A DNA stretch of 64,000 nt from Desulfitobacterium chlororespirans DSM 11544 (lineage in GTDB: Bacteria; Bacillota; Desulfitobacteriia; Desulfitobacteriales; Desulfitobacteriaceae), in contig NZ_FRDN01000008.1 in NCBI RefSeq assembly GCF_900143285.1, positions 129,926 through 193,925 on the forward strand, read 5' to 3'. The notes under the pieces are model-generated. The model ran no database searches and was not told where the DNA came from. It saw nothing but the letters and a program-made list of their open reading frames with translations. Position 1 is the first letter of the stretch, and the number at the start of each line of letters is the position of its first letter. The translations under genes were made by a program, and so were the position numbers. Shown here piece by piece: positions 7,750 to 15,543 of the stretch.

Positions 7750-8352
7750 TCAAGACATAGAAAACAGCGGCTTTGAATTAACGCTCATATCTTGATCTTT
7801 TACCTTCAGCTTTTTTCTCAATAAGGCTTCTTTGTTTGGTGCGTTTTCATCTCTTAAAAACGAGGCCCAAGTCATATCGACCTTATCATGATTAGCTTCC
7901 CAATACTTTAACCGATCTAAAAACCAATTACATTCTTTTGTCACAAAAGCATCGAAATCATCTGGCTTTTCAGCATACACGAGAGCAGTAAGGCCATAAA
8001 AAACAATACCCAAAGCATGAGTTTCTACATGGATAGTTGCTGCTGCATGGCCTATTGCTCTGGCGGCGGCTTGAGCCGCCGGATAACCCTCTGCGTCTGT
8101 TGCCGCATTGTGGGCCGCATGAATTGCCTTTTTGGCAACGGGCATTTTCACTTCGCCCTTTGCCCATTGTTTCGCTATCCCAATAAGTTCTCGTGGCCTC
8201 TTTTCATTTGGAAAATCCTTTTCAAATATATCTAAAAAACGTGGAGTGCAGTCAAGCGCCCATAATACTAATGTTTTGTGTGTTTGCTTTTCTATTAGGG
8301 AGCGTAGCGGCTGAATACAAGCGCTTTCTCTGGAAAAAAGTATTTTTCTCAT
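7750..8352 (-). CDS. Imm5-like putative immunity protein
   Basis: This 200-residue all-helical protein fits the putative immunity protein family (Imm5 type) of polymorphic toxin systems: an N-terminal W-A-x-D-C segment (LWALDCTPRFLDIFE), RPRELIGIAKQWAKGE, then an alanine/histidine-rich core (AIHAAHNAATDAE, AARAIGHAAATIHVETHA). The start is well set by GAGAGGAGG 5 nt before the ATG. No toxin gene is next to it, so it is an orphan here. It is transcribed divergently from the tandem-MerR gene, and both are AT-rich compared with the flanking genes, suggesting joint acquisition. Assignment is from remembered family features. Confidence 0.55.
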   Translation of the reverse strand: MRKILFSRESACIQPLRSLIEKQTHKTLVLWALDCTPRFLDIFEKDFPNEKRPRELIGIAKQWAKGEVKMPVAKKAIHAAHNAATDAEGYPAAQAAARAIGHAAATIHVETHALGIVFYGLTALVYAEKPDDFDAFVTKECNWFLDRLKYWEANHDKVDMTWASFLRDENAPNKEALLRKKLKVKDQDMSVNSKPLFSMS

Positions 8353-8445
8353 TTTTAACCTCCTCTCTATCTTTTTTTAATTATAAAACATTAAAGCAAG
8401 CTGTAAGGTTTATGTGTATGATATTGCCTTTTGTGTAGAATTATA

Positions 8446-8474
8446 TTGTAAGAAGTCTACTATATATTTATAAT
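8446..8474 (+). promoter_or_regulatory. Promoter of the tandem-MerR gene
   Basis: A TTGTAA -35 (8446-8451) and a TATAAT -10 (8469-8474) are separated by 17 bp, about 47 bp upstream of the proposed start. The 17-bp spacing is ordinary rather than the stretched 19-20 bp of classic MerR-activated promoters. Confidence 0.5.
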
Positions 8475-8520
8475 GTTGATTGAATAAATTTATCCATAGA
8501 ACGGAGGTGTAGATACGCGT

Positions 8521-9252
8521 ATTCGCCCTAAAGACATTGCTCAACATTTTGGAATAAGCAATACTACGGTGAGAGTATATGAAGAAATAGGGTTAATTCC
8601 TCAGCCAACTCGAACAAAGAGTGGGTATAGGATTTATACTAATGAACATGTTGCCTATTATGCTTGTATTAGAATAATGCTATCGGGGTTTTCATTAACA
8701 AAAATTGCAAAAATACTCACACCTGTAATTAACAAAGATATTGATACTGCTTTGTGGTTAGCAAACAAGGCACAGGCTGATTTGCAGCAAGAAAAAATCA
8801 TATCTCAAAAAATGATGGAAAATCTCTTTGAAAGAATTGATAAATCCCAGAACAGCATTACGCAACTTTTAACTGTAACGGAAATGAGTAAATTAACAGG
8901 TGTCCCTGCAACAACAATACGATATTGGGACAAAGTAGGGTTACTAACTGCAATGCGCCAAACTGAAAATAATTACCGTATTTTCACTATTGCTGATATA
9001 AAAAAAGTTCATGTTATATATGCTATTAAGTTCGCTTCATTTGCAAGCAGCAAAAGATATTCCGTTAATATTATTAGGCAACAGCTTGATAATTTTGATT
9101 ATGATAACAAGGAGCAGATCGAGAAACTTGCACAAGATTTTTATAGATATTTAGACAATCTAAACCGTAATCAAATAAAAAGCATTGCGGCTCTGTATCA
9201 TTTATGCCAACAAGTTGAAGCAGATATTTTTGAACCGCTTATTGGGATATAA
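8521..9252 (+). CDS. Regulator with two tandem MerR-type DNA-binding domains
   Basis: Two MerR-like winged-helix domains are visible. The first reads PKDIAQHFGISNTTVRVYEE followed by GLIPQPTRTKSGYRIYT; the second reads TVTEMSKLTGVPATTIRYWD followed by VGLLTAMRQTENNYRIF. A C-terminal helical tail of about 70 residues follows. No ATG, GTG or TTG occurs in frame between the upstream stop (8497-8499) and GTG 8569, and starting at 8569 would delete the first recognition helices. The SD GGAGGTG (8503-8509) points to a start near 8515-8521; I choose ATT 8521. A rare start, a sequencing error or a decayed start are all possible. No effector-binding domain is recognised. Confidence 0.65.
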   Translation: MRPKDIAQHFGISNTTVRVYEEIGLIPQPTRTKSGYRIYTNEHVAYYACIRIMLSGFSLTKIAKILTPVINKDIDTALWLANKAQADLQQEKIISQKMMENLFERIDKSQNSITQLLTVTEMSKLTGVPATTIRYWDKVGLLTAMRQTENNYRIFTIADIKKVHVIYAIKFASFASSKRYSVNIIRQQLDNFDYDNKEQIEKLAQDFYRYLDNLNRNQIKSIAALYHLCQQVEADIFEPLIGI

Positions 9253-9277
9253 GAGCGATACTTTCCGATTTCCATAA

Positions 9278-9439
9278 AACGGTAAGCGATTCAAGACATT
9301 TTCTGATATCGATCAAGACATCGTTGATGCTGCCCATAAATTCCATGCCGAGAATAAAGATCCCCACTTGAATTATGGTCTTACTCATGAATTATATGGA
9401 TACTTGAGTCAGGCTATTGAAGCGATGAATGCTGAATGA
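9278..9439 (+). pseudogene. Remnant open frame of an unidentified gene
   Basis: An uninterrupted 53-codon frame without an initiation codon runs to TGA 9437-9439. Its peptide begins NGKRFKTFSDIDQDIVDAAH and looks like genuine protein, with balanced polar residues and a helical C-terminus ending YLSQAIEAMNAE. It is preceded by a stop at 9275, so it looks like the 3' end of a degraded gene. I do not recognise the family. Its position beside an orphan immunity gene makes a toxin tail conceivable but unproven. Confidence 0.4.
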
Positions 9440-9466
9440 TGAATGTTAAATGCAGAATGCTGATTA
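9423..9466 (+). repeat. Short degenerate tandem repeat
   Basis: Repeated variants of the unit GAATGCTGAAT / GAATGATGAAT / GAATGTTAAAT occupy the end of the remnant and the gap before trmO. It is AT-rich low-complexity DNA and probably a replication-slippage product. Confidence 0.4.
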
Positions 9467-9534
9467 AATTCTATAAAAAATTGACCCCCATGGCAGGGAC
9501 AGTTACTTGAAAAAGAGTGGAGGGCAAACGAATC

Positions 9535-10236
9535 ATGTCCAAAGAACTAAACATCATCGCCCGCATCCGCACGGATTTTCCGACCAAGTTCGGAATTCCC
9601 CGGCAAAGCGGCCTTATTGATGACCTTAAAGCAGCCGTCGTCTTCGAGCCGGAATACCGCAATGCCGACGCTCTGCGGGGGTTGGAAGGGTTTTCCCATA
9701 TCTGGCTCATTTGGGAGTTCTCCGCCGCCCTCCGGGACACCTGGTCGCCCACAGTGCGCCCGCCGCGGCTGGGGGGGAACAAACGCATGGGTGTCTTTGC
9801 CACCCGCTCCCCCTTCCGGCCTAACCCCCTGGGACTCTCTTCCGTCCGCCTGGACAGTATTGAAGTTGATCCGGAGCTGGGGCCGATTCTCCATGTATCA
9901 GGAGCCGATCTCCTGGATCAGACTCCCATCTTCGATATTAAGCCCTACCTTCCTTATACGGACTGTCACCCGGAGGCAACAGGAGGATTCATCGAGCCTC
10001 TTGCGGACCATGAATTGGTGGTGGATTTCCCTGAACAATGGCTGAACCGCGTTCCACCGCAGCGACGCCAAGCCCTGGTAAGGGTACTGGCCCATGACCC
10101 CAGGCCCTCCTATCAAAAGGACCCCCAACGGATCTACGGTCTCGAATTCGCCGGATTCGAGATAAAGTTTACGGTGCTGGATAAGGTGCTGACCGTGTGT
10201 GACGTGAAACAAACCGGAACACATCCTGTTTCTTAA
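9535..10236 (+). CDS. trmO: tRNA m6t6A37 methyltransferase TrmO (TsaA/YaeB family)
   Basis: TrmO methylates N6-threonylcarbamoyladenosine at position 37 of certain ANN-decoding tRNAs using S-adenosylmethionine. The protein has the family beta-barrel start IARIRTDFPTKFGIPRQSGL, the GFSHIWLIWEF strand, the signature GVFATRSPFRPNPLGLSSV that binds the cofactor, and the HPEATGGF region; the C-terminal extension (ALVRVLAHDPRPSYQKDPQR) is also typical. I prefer ATG 9535, 10 nt after GGAGGG, over GTG 9517, which overlaps that SD. It is transcribed alone and faces the MacB-like operon tail to tail. Confidence 0.88.
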   Translation: MSKELNIIARIRTDFPTKFGIPRQSGLIDDLKAAVVFEPEYRNADALRGLEGFSHIWLIWEFSAALRDTWSPTVRPPRLGGNKRMGVFATRSPFRPNPLGLSSVRLDSIEVDPELGPILHVSGADLLDQTPIFDIKPYLPYTDCHPEATGGFIEPLADHELVVDFPEQWLNRVPPQRRQALVRVLAHDPRPSYQKDPQRIYGLEFAGFEIKFTVLDKVLTVCDVKQTGTHPVS

Positions 10237-10253
10237 AAAAACCACCCCAAGCC

Positions 10254-12575
10254 TCACTCCACGCTTTTCAGGGATGCCACCATATCGACATGTTTGAATT
10301 GTCTTCCCATCATAAAATTTACAAGCATGGTAAAGCCCAGCATGAAAGCAAACCCCACAGCAATGCTGGAAAGATCAATCATGGGCAGAATTTCCAGGTC
10401 CGGCGTTGTGGCCTGGTCAACAATGACGCCCAGCAGCAAAGAGCCCAGGATGTAGCCGAAAGGCAGACCGAATACGGTAATCCAGATCGTTTCCCGCAAT
10501 ACCAGCCTTTTCATCTCATTTTCATAAAACCCCAGGACTTTCAGGGTCGCAAGCTCGCGGATTCGCTCATAGTAATTCATCCGGCCCAGGACCATCATAA
10601 CGGCAAAGGCCAGCAAGCCCGCAAATAAAATCAAGATCATTTGAAAGCTTTGCAGGCTTTCCAAAACAATCAGCATATTGCTGCGCATTTCCTCCTTTGT
10701 TTCTACCAGGGAAATTCTCGGATCGCTGTTCAGCTTGCTTAAATCAAGATCCTGGCCCTGTATGAGAAGGGTTCTGACCAGGAAGGGGAGAGGGGACACC
10801 TTGGCAAAGGCGGTTTTGGATAGATAGATTTCATTACCCACAGGGAAATCCACAATATCAGCGACTTTCAGGGCCATGACCGTTCCATCCAGGCTTTCCG
10901 CTCTGAGGGTATCCCCTACGTCCACGGCCAGAGCCTTGGCCATTCTGGGAGTAATCAAGGCCCCCTCCTCCGGTAAAGGAATCCCATTACCTCTGGTGTC
11001 CTTGAAGTTGAGGCTTTTTTGCCCTTCCTCCATCACGACAAGATAAGGGCTTTGTACATCGCCCTCTTTCCCATAGAGATAGACGCTGAAAGCCATGGTG
11101 GCGTCCACATGCTGCCCGTTCAATGTATTATAAATATCGGCAAGCTGTTCAACGGTGGCTGGAGTACGGAGTTTGATTTCCACGTCATAGTGAACCGTTT
11201 CCTTAAAGGCCCTGTCAAGCATCCCGTTAATGGAATTCATCAGTCCGAAGCCGCACAAAATCAGGGAAGTGGAACCGATAATCCCCACAAGCCCCATGAG
11301 CATCCGGCCTTTGTTGCGGAACAGATTCCTTGTCACGATTTTGCCGCTGAAGCTGAGCCGGCGCCAATAAGGAGTGATTCGCTCCAGAAAAATCCGGTGA
11401 CCTTGAGCCGGTGGCTTGGGTCTCATCAGAGCAGCCGGTGTCAGCTTCAATGATCTGCGGCAGGAGAAGAAGGTCCCGCCGCAGGTAACCGCCGTCACAC
11501 AGAGGGCCGACAGGAAGAAGTGGGGGGTAAAGGGGATGACACCGATGGCTTCGATGGTGTAATAGGTCATGCCAATCCTGTACAAAAATTCCGCGATCAG
11601 ACAGCGGGCCACAATCCATCCCAAAATCATGCTGGGCAGGGTGATCAAAACCCCAAAAAGCGCGTACCGCCCGGTAATTTCCTTTTTGGAGTAGCCTAAA
11701 GAGCGAAGGGTTCCCAGATGCTGGCGCTGGTTCTCCAGCATTCTGGATACAGTAATCCAGGTCACCAGGGCCCCTGTCAGGAAAAAAGCCAGGGAAAACA
11801 GCAGGCCGATTTGTTTGATCCCGGTCATAGCATCCGCAACCTTCCGGTAGCTTGTCTGATGGTGGCGGCTGAGGATAGTGGCTCCGGCCAGCCTTTCTCG
11901 TATTTGGGCCGAAATTTCCGCCTGGGCAAGAGTTGAGCCTTCAGCAACAGTGAGGATGATTTCATTGAAAGGAACCTCCGGCAAAGAGGAAGCGTTGGTG
12001 TAGGCGAAGCCATATTTTGGGTAGTCGGGAACGGTTAAGCCTTCCGGCGCGTAATAAATGTATTCCCCGGCCCGGACAATTCCTTGGATCAGCCACTCTG
12101 TCTGTTTTTCCCCTTCTCCTGCCGTAATTCTGTCGCCGACAGACAGTTTATGAGCCTCAGCAAAGCGGCTGTCCAGCAAAAGGGCGTTGGCTTCACTGCC
12201 ATCCAGTCCGCTGCCTTCCAGAAGCTCCGGCACATTGATGGTGGCTGTTTCATCCAGTCCGTGCAGATGAAGCACCGCCCCTGAGGCTCCGGGGAGAGTC
12301 ATGTCGGTTACTTTCCGCCGCTGAACCTCTTGAACTTCCCCCCAAGATCGCAGGCCAGCCAAATGGGCAGGAGAAATTTCCCCTTTATAAATCCAGTAGT
12401 CAGCAAGATTTGCCTGCTTATAGGCAGCGGATACTGCAGTTTCGACCGTAGTCACATACATGTTAATGCCGCTGAACAGGGCAATTCCTAGTGAACAAAT
12501 GCACACGATAGCCAGAAAGGACCAGCGATTTTCCCTTGTATCCCGAAGAACTTTTTTTTGCAGCATGTTTACCAT
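10254..12575 (-). CDS. FtsX-like ABC transporter permease
   Basis: This 773-residue permease has an N-terminal membrane segment (WSFLAIVCICSLGIALFSGI), a large extracytoplasmic domain, three membrane helices with an FtsX motif near residues 250-370, a second extracytoplasmic domain and a final set of helices ending in VASLKSVE. The layout, an FtsX pair in one chain, matches MacB/YtrF-type exporters that move substrates across the envelope by mechanotransmission. The start overlaps the stop of the ATPase gene. The two form one transporter controlled by the divergent TetR gene; the substrate is unknown but is likely a peptide, antibiotic or lipid. Confidence 0.85.
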   Translation of the reverse strand: MVNMLQKKVLRDTRENRWSFLAIVCICSLGIALFSGINMYVTTVETAVSAAYKQANLADYWIYKGEISPAHLAGLRSWGEVQEVQRRKVTDMTLPGASGAVLHLHGLDETATINVPELLEGSGLDGSEANALLLDSRFAEAHKLSVGDRITAGEGEKQTEWLIQGIVRAGEYIYYAPEGLTVPDYPKYGFAYTNASSLPEVPFNEIILTVAEGSTLAQAEISAQIRERLAGATILSRHHQTSYRKVADAMTGIKQIGLLFSLAFFLTGALVTWITVSRMLENQRQHLGTLRSLGYSKKEITGRYALFGVLITLPSMILGWIVARCLIAEFLYRIGMTYYTIEAIGVIPFTPHFFLSALCVTAVTCGGTFFSCRRSLKLTPAALMRPKPPAQGHRIFLERITPYWRRLSFSGKIVTRNLFRNKGRMLMGLVGIIGSTSLILCGFGLMNSINGMLDRAFKETVHYDVEIKLRTPATVEQLADIYNTLNGQHVDATMAFSVYLYGKEGDVQSPYLVVMEEGQKSLNFKDTRGNGIPLPEEGALITPRMAKALAVDVGDTLRAESLDGTVMALKVADIVDFPVGNEIYLSKTAFAKVSPLPFLVRTLLIQGQDLDLSKLNSDPRISLVETKEEMRSNMLIVLESLQSFQMILILFAGLLAFAVMMVLGRMNYYERIRELATLKVLGFYENEMKRLVLRETIWITVFGLPFGYILGSLLLGVIVDQATTPDLEILPMIDLSSIAVGFAFMLGFTMLVNFMMGRQFKHVDMVASLKSVE

Positions 12576-13270
12576 GGGATCCCCTCCAGATCAAGGGGCG
12601 ATTTTTCAAGGTGTTCGTTGCTGATCGCCCCGTTCTTCATCTCAATCAAGCGGTCGGCGATGGGTGCGAGCAGAGAATTGTGGGTAATGATGATTACGGT
12701 TTTACCCATTTGGCGGCTCACATCCGCTAATACTTTCAATACAGTTTTGCCTGTTTCCGTATCAAGGGCGCCGGTGGGTTCATCGCAGAGAAGCAGGTCA
12801 GGGTTTTTGCAGACAGCTCTTGCGATAGCAACCCGCTGCTGCTCCCCGCCGGAAAGCTGGGCCGGGAAATTATGAATCCTATCCTGCAAACCCACAATTC
12901 TCAGGGCCTCTTCCGGCTCGAGGGGGGATTTGCAGACTTGCCTGGCCAGCTCCACGTTTTCAATAGCAGTAAGATTAGGAATCAGGTTATAAAACTGAAA
13001 AACGAAACCAATCTTGTGTCTGCGGTAATCGGTCAATTCCAGATCGTTCATAGCGGTAATCTCCTTGCCGTTAAAGAGAATTCTCCCGGATGTGGCTGTA
13101 TCTATGCCGCCCAGCAGATTAAGCACCGTGGTCTTGCCTGCGCCGGAGGGGCCGAGTATGATACAAAGCTCACCGCTCTTCACCTGAAAGGACACATCAT
13201 TTGCCGCACAAATGACGACTTCTCCCATCTGATACTCTTTTCTAACCTTTTCAAAACGAATGTCCGCCAC
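12569..13270 (-). CDS. MacB/LolD-type ABC transporter ATP-binding protein
   Basis: A 233-residue nucleotide-binding protein with Walker A GPSGAGKTTVLNLLGG, the Q-loop FQFYNLIPNLT, signature LSGGEQQRVAIARA, Walker B LLLCDEPTGALD and H-loop VIIITHN, all intact. The start is GTG 13268-13270, set by AAGGAGG directly upstream; longer forms would extend into the operator. It pairs with the overlapping FtsX-type permease. A perfect palindrome lies 18 bp upstream of the start, so the operon is likely repressed by the divergent TetR regulator. Confidence 0.9.
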   Translation of the reverse strand: MADIRFEKVRKEYQMGEVVICAANDVSFQVKSGELCIILGPSGAGKTTVLNLLGGIDTATSGRILFNGKEITAMNDLELTDYRRHKIGFVFQFYNLIPNLTAIENVELARQVCKSPLEPEEALRIVGLQDRIHNFPAQLSGGEQQRVAIARAVCKNPDLLLCDEPTGALDTETGKTVLKVLADVSRQMGKTVIIITHNSLLAPIADRLIEMKNGAISNEHLEKSPLDLEGIPW

Positions 13271-13288
13271 ATCAATACCTCCTTCAAA

Positions 13289-13322
13289 TATATGAACTAA
13301 AAATACCATTATAGTTCATATA
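13289..13322. promoter_or_regulatory. Palindromic operator for the TetR regulator
   Basis: A perfect 11-bp inverted repeat, TATATGAACTA and TAGTTCATATA, with a 12-bp spacer, lies just upstream of the ABC operon. A further half site (TATAGTTCATA) occurs at 13384-13394, just before the TetR gene. The shared half sites on both sides suggest one repressor controls both directions; binding is inferred. Confidence 0.7.
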
Positions 13323-13411
13323 TTACTAGTCGTTCCTTGACTGGTCAAGGGCCCTATGCTATATTATTTACGTTTAAGGTATATATAGTTCATAATTTGA
13401 GGTGATTTGTT

Positions 13412-14017
13412 TTGGATGGATTTGAAAAGAGAAGAAGTGATAAGAAAAAAGCCATCATGCAGACGGCTTTGGAATTATTCGATCACTATGGATTTGATAA
13501 GGTCACGATGACGGAAATCGCCGAGAAAGCCCATGTTTCCAAAGTCTCTATTTATAACTTTTTTGAGAGCAAGGATAATCTGCGGCGTATCATCATCATG
13601 AATATGCTGGATGAAAGCATTGCCAAAATAAAAGAGCTCATTGAAAAAGAGGGGGATTTCTTCGCTAAAATCGAGCAGTATATCCAGATCCGCACCTGGT
13701 ATTATGGCCAATACAGTTTGCGGTTCTTTTTTGAAGCCGTTGAGAGTGATCCGGAGCTTCGGAATTATTTTGACCATTACAATACCGCGAATAAAGAGCT
13801 GTTTATTAAATTCATAGCAGCCGGTAAGCGCTCCGCAGTTTTCGCGCAGGATGTTTCCGATACGGCAATAGGCATTTATCTTGATATGATTCAGTCCTAT
13901 TTTTTGCATAATAAAGAAATCCGCAATCAGCTTGAGCACAATCCGGAATTGGTCCGACAGCTTAATGTGCTTTTCCTTGATGGATTAATTCAGCAGAAAA
14001 ATAGAAAAAAAGTATGA
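13412..14017 (+). CDS. TetR/AcrR family transcriptional regulator
   Basis: A 201-residue regulator with an N-terminal TetR helix-turn-helix (MQTALELFDHYGFDKVTMTE, then EKAHVSKVSIYNFFESKDNL) and a helical ligand-binding C-terminal domain. The start is TTG 13412, 7 nt after GAGGTG; no ATG fits. It is divergent from the MacB-like exporter operon and shares repeated TAGTTCATA elements with it, so it is most likely the local repressor of that exporter and of itself. The ligand is unknown. Confidence 0.85.
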   Translation: MDGFEKRRSDKKKAIMQTALELFDHYGFDKVTMTEIAEKAHVSKVSIYNFFESKDNLRRIIIMNMLDESIAKIKELIEKEGDFFAKIEQYIQIRTWYYGQYSLRFFFEAVESDPELRNYFDHYNTANKELFIKFIAAGKRSAVFAQDVSDTAIGIYLDMIQSYFLHNKEIRNQLEHNPELVRQLNVLFLDGLIQQKNRKKV

Positions 14018-14372
14018 AATTAAGTCTATTTAGATTTTTTATACTTTGATAAAAATATCTATTGACTAACTCTTAAAGCTATGTTAATTTTTACATGTCA
14101 GATACTTGTCGGTGCAATACTTGTTTATCTAATACTTGATTAGATAATAATTGTATCTGCAATAATCGAAGGATTTATGAAAGTTAGAACTTAGACTATA
14201 TTTAAACAGTCAGTCCAAAAGCTACATAATTTTGCCTGTGTTTACCATGATTCTCACAAAGTGATATTGCCAGATAGCAGATAGATAATAAGCAATTATT
14301 GAGGGGTTAGATTTGGGGTTCATGAACTCAGGTTTGTGAATCCTGGAATAAAAAAATTTAAGGAGGAGTAAC
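14018..14372. other. Long leader region upstream of the LysM protein gene
   Basis: A 355-bp AT-rich gap. It contains a possible promoter (TTGACT at about 14063, with a weak -10 TAATTT after a 17-bp gap), the 15-bp phased repeats at 14101-14175 and a 10-bp palindrome GTTCATGAAC near 14317. I find no known riboswitch. Confidence 0.4.
14101..14175 (+). repeat. Five degenerate 15-bp phased direct repeats
   Basis: Consecutive 15-mers begin gatacttg, aatacttg, aatacttg, aataattg and aataatcg. The first three share ATACTTG exactly in phase. Tandem sites of this sort can be an array of regulator binding sites; there is no identified binder. Confidence 0.5.
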
Positions 14373-15356
14373 ATGAAAAAAACCCTGGGTATTATTCTAT
14401 CAATTTCACTCGCTTTTTCCGTACTGGCACTCCCGATTTTTGCTGCAGTTGATACCACAACGTCAGCAACAGTGGAGGCGACAACACCAGCTGCACCTGC
14501 GACACCGGCAAAACCAGCAGCAACGGCCCCAGCAGCAACCCCTAGTGTTGATACTTCTAAAATGGCAGCAGGAACTTACTACACAGTAGTAAGCGGTGAT
14601 TTTTTCTGGCAAATTGCAGCAAAACATGGACTGACAATTGATGCATTAGCAAAATTAAATCCACAGATTAAGAATGTTAACCTGATTTTCCCCGGTCAAA
14701 AAATTCTTGTTAAAGCTGAAGAAGCTGCTGCTTCTACTTCTACTGCTGCCGTTGCCCCAGTAGCCAAGAAACTTTACCAAGGAATTGGTATGGCAGCCAA
14801 CTATCGTGATAACACCGCCAGACAAAAAGATCATGACAATTTAAACGTTACTACAGTAGCCGCACTTTTTGATGATGCCGGCAAGATTGTAAAATTACAG
14901 TTTGATGTTGTGGAAATCCTTCCTGATATGTTCCCAGGTTGGATGGATCCTGAAGCTGCAGACAAATCGCTCTACAAAGATGCTCAAGCCAAAGGCTTTA
15001 ACTGGGAAACCAAGAAAGAAGAAGGCGATGCTTATGGCATGAAAGCCAGTGCTGTTTCCGGTAAAGAATGGTGGGAGCAAATGAACTTCTATGAAGAGTA
15101 CTTCAAAGGAAAGACTGTCGCTGAAGTTCAGGATTGGTTTGTTAAGTATTGCGATGCCAACGGAAGACCTTACAAAATGGCTTATCCTGATAAGTTAACT
15201 GACGCTGATAAAGCTAAAGTTGCAACCTTCACAGAAGCTGAAAAGAAAATGTTGGTAGACGTTACTACCGGTGCTACTATGTCACTCCAAGATCCACATT
15301 CCCGCTTCATAGATGCTTTGGTAAAAGCTTATGAAGTCAGAAAAGAAGTTAAATAA
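14373..15356 (+). CDS. Secreted LysM protein with FMN-binding-like C-terminal domain
   Basis: This 327-residue protein begins with a signal peptide (KKTLGIILSISLAFSVLALP, cleavage after IFA), then a low-complexity Ala/Pro/Thr linker, one LysM peptidoglycan-binding domain (YYTVVSGDFFWQIAAKHGLT to INLIFPGQKILV-like end, residues 68-114), a second Ala/Ser/Thr linker, and a C-terminal domain of about 190 residues. That domain ends with DVTTGATMS (Thr302), resembling the D-x-x-(S/T)-GAT motif to which ApbE attaches FMN in extracytoplasmic flavoproteins. It is therefore likely held in the cell wall and may carry flavin; the flavin part is inference. SD AAGGAGGAG precedes the ATG. It is monocistronic with its own terminator. 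Confidence 0.75.
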   Translation: MKKTLGIILSISLAFSVLALPIFAAVDTTTSATVEATTPAAPATPAKPAATAPAATPSVDTSKMAAGTYYTVVSGDFFWQIAAKHGLTIDALAKLNPQIKNVNLIFPGQKILVKAEEAAASTSTAAVAPVAKKLYQGIGMAANYRDNTARQKDHDNLNVTTVAALFDDAGKIVKLQFDVVEILPDMFPGWMDPEAADKSLYKDAQAKGFNWETKKEEGDAYGMKASAVSGKEWWEQMNFYEEYFKGKTVAEVQDWFVKYCDANGRPYKMAYPDKLTDADKAKVATFTEAEKKMLVDVTTGATMSLQDPHSRFIDALVKAYEVRKEVK

Positions 15357-15379
15357 ACATAGCAGATAATTACAAAGCA

Positions 15380-15417
15380 TTGCCTTGAATTGGTTGTCTA
15401 ATTCAAGGCATTTTTTT
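15380..15417 (+). terminator. Rho-independent terminator of the LysM protein gene
   Basis: TTGCCTTGAATT pairs with AATTCAAGGCA and is followed by seven T residues. Confidence 0.9.
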
Positions 15418-15426
15418 GCGCTAAAT

Positions 15427-15466
15427 ACCCCGTACATTTTCTGCAGATACAGAAGACATACGGGGT
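15427..15466. other. Intergenic hairpin
   Basis: ACCCCGTA (15427-15434) pairs with TACGGGGT (15459-15466), and a nested TTCTG/CAGAA stem lies inside. There is no T tract, so it is not a simple terminator. Confidence 0.4.
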
Positions 15467-15543
15467 GCCAATCTTAGCAACAGCTTGAGCTGAGAATTGT
15501 TTTTGCTATTGTATAGAGCTGCTTTGCTCAATGTGAAGCTGTA

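Noticed and set aside
8569-9252. Shorter form of the tandem-MerR gene starting at GTG 8569
   Set aside because: It would remove the first helix-turn-helix and has no SD; the good SD lies at 8503-8509.
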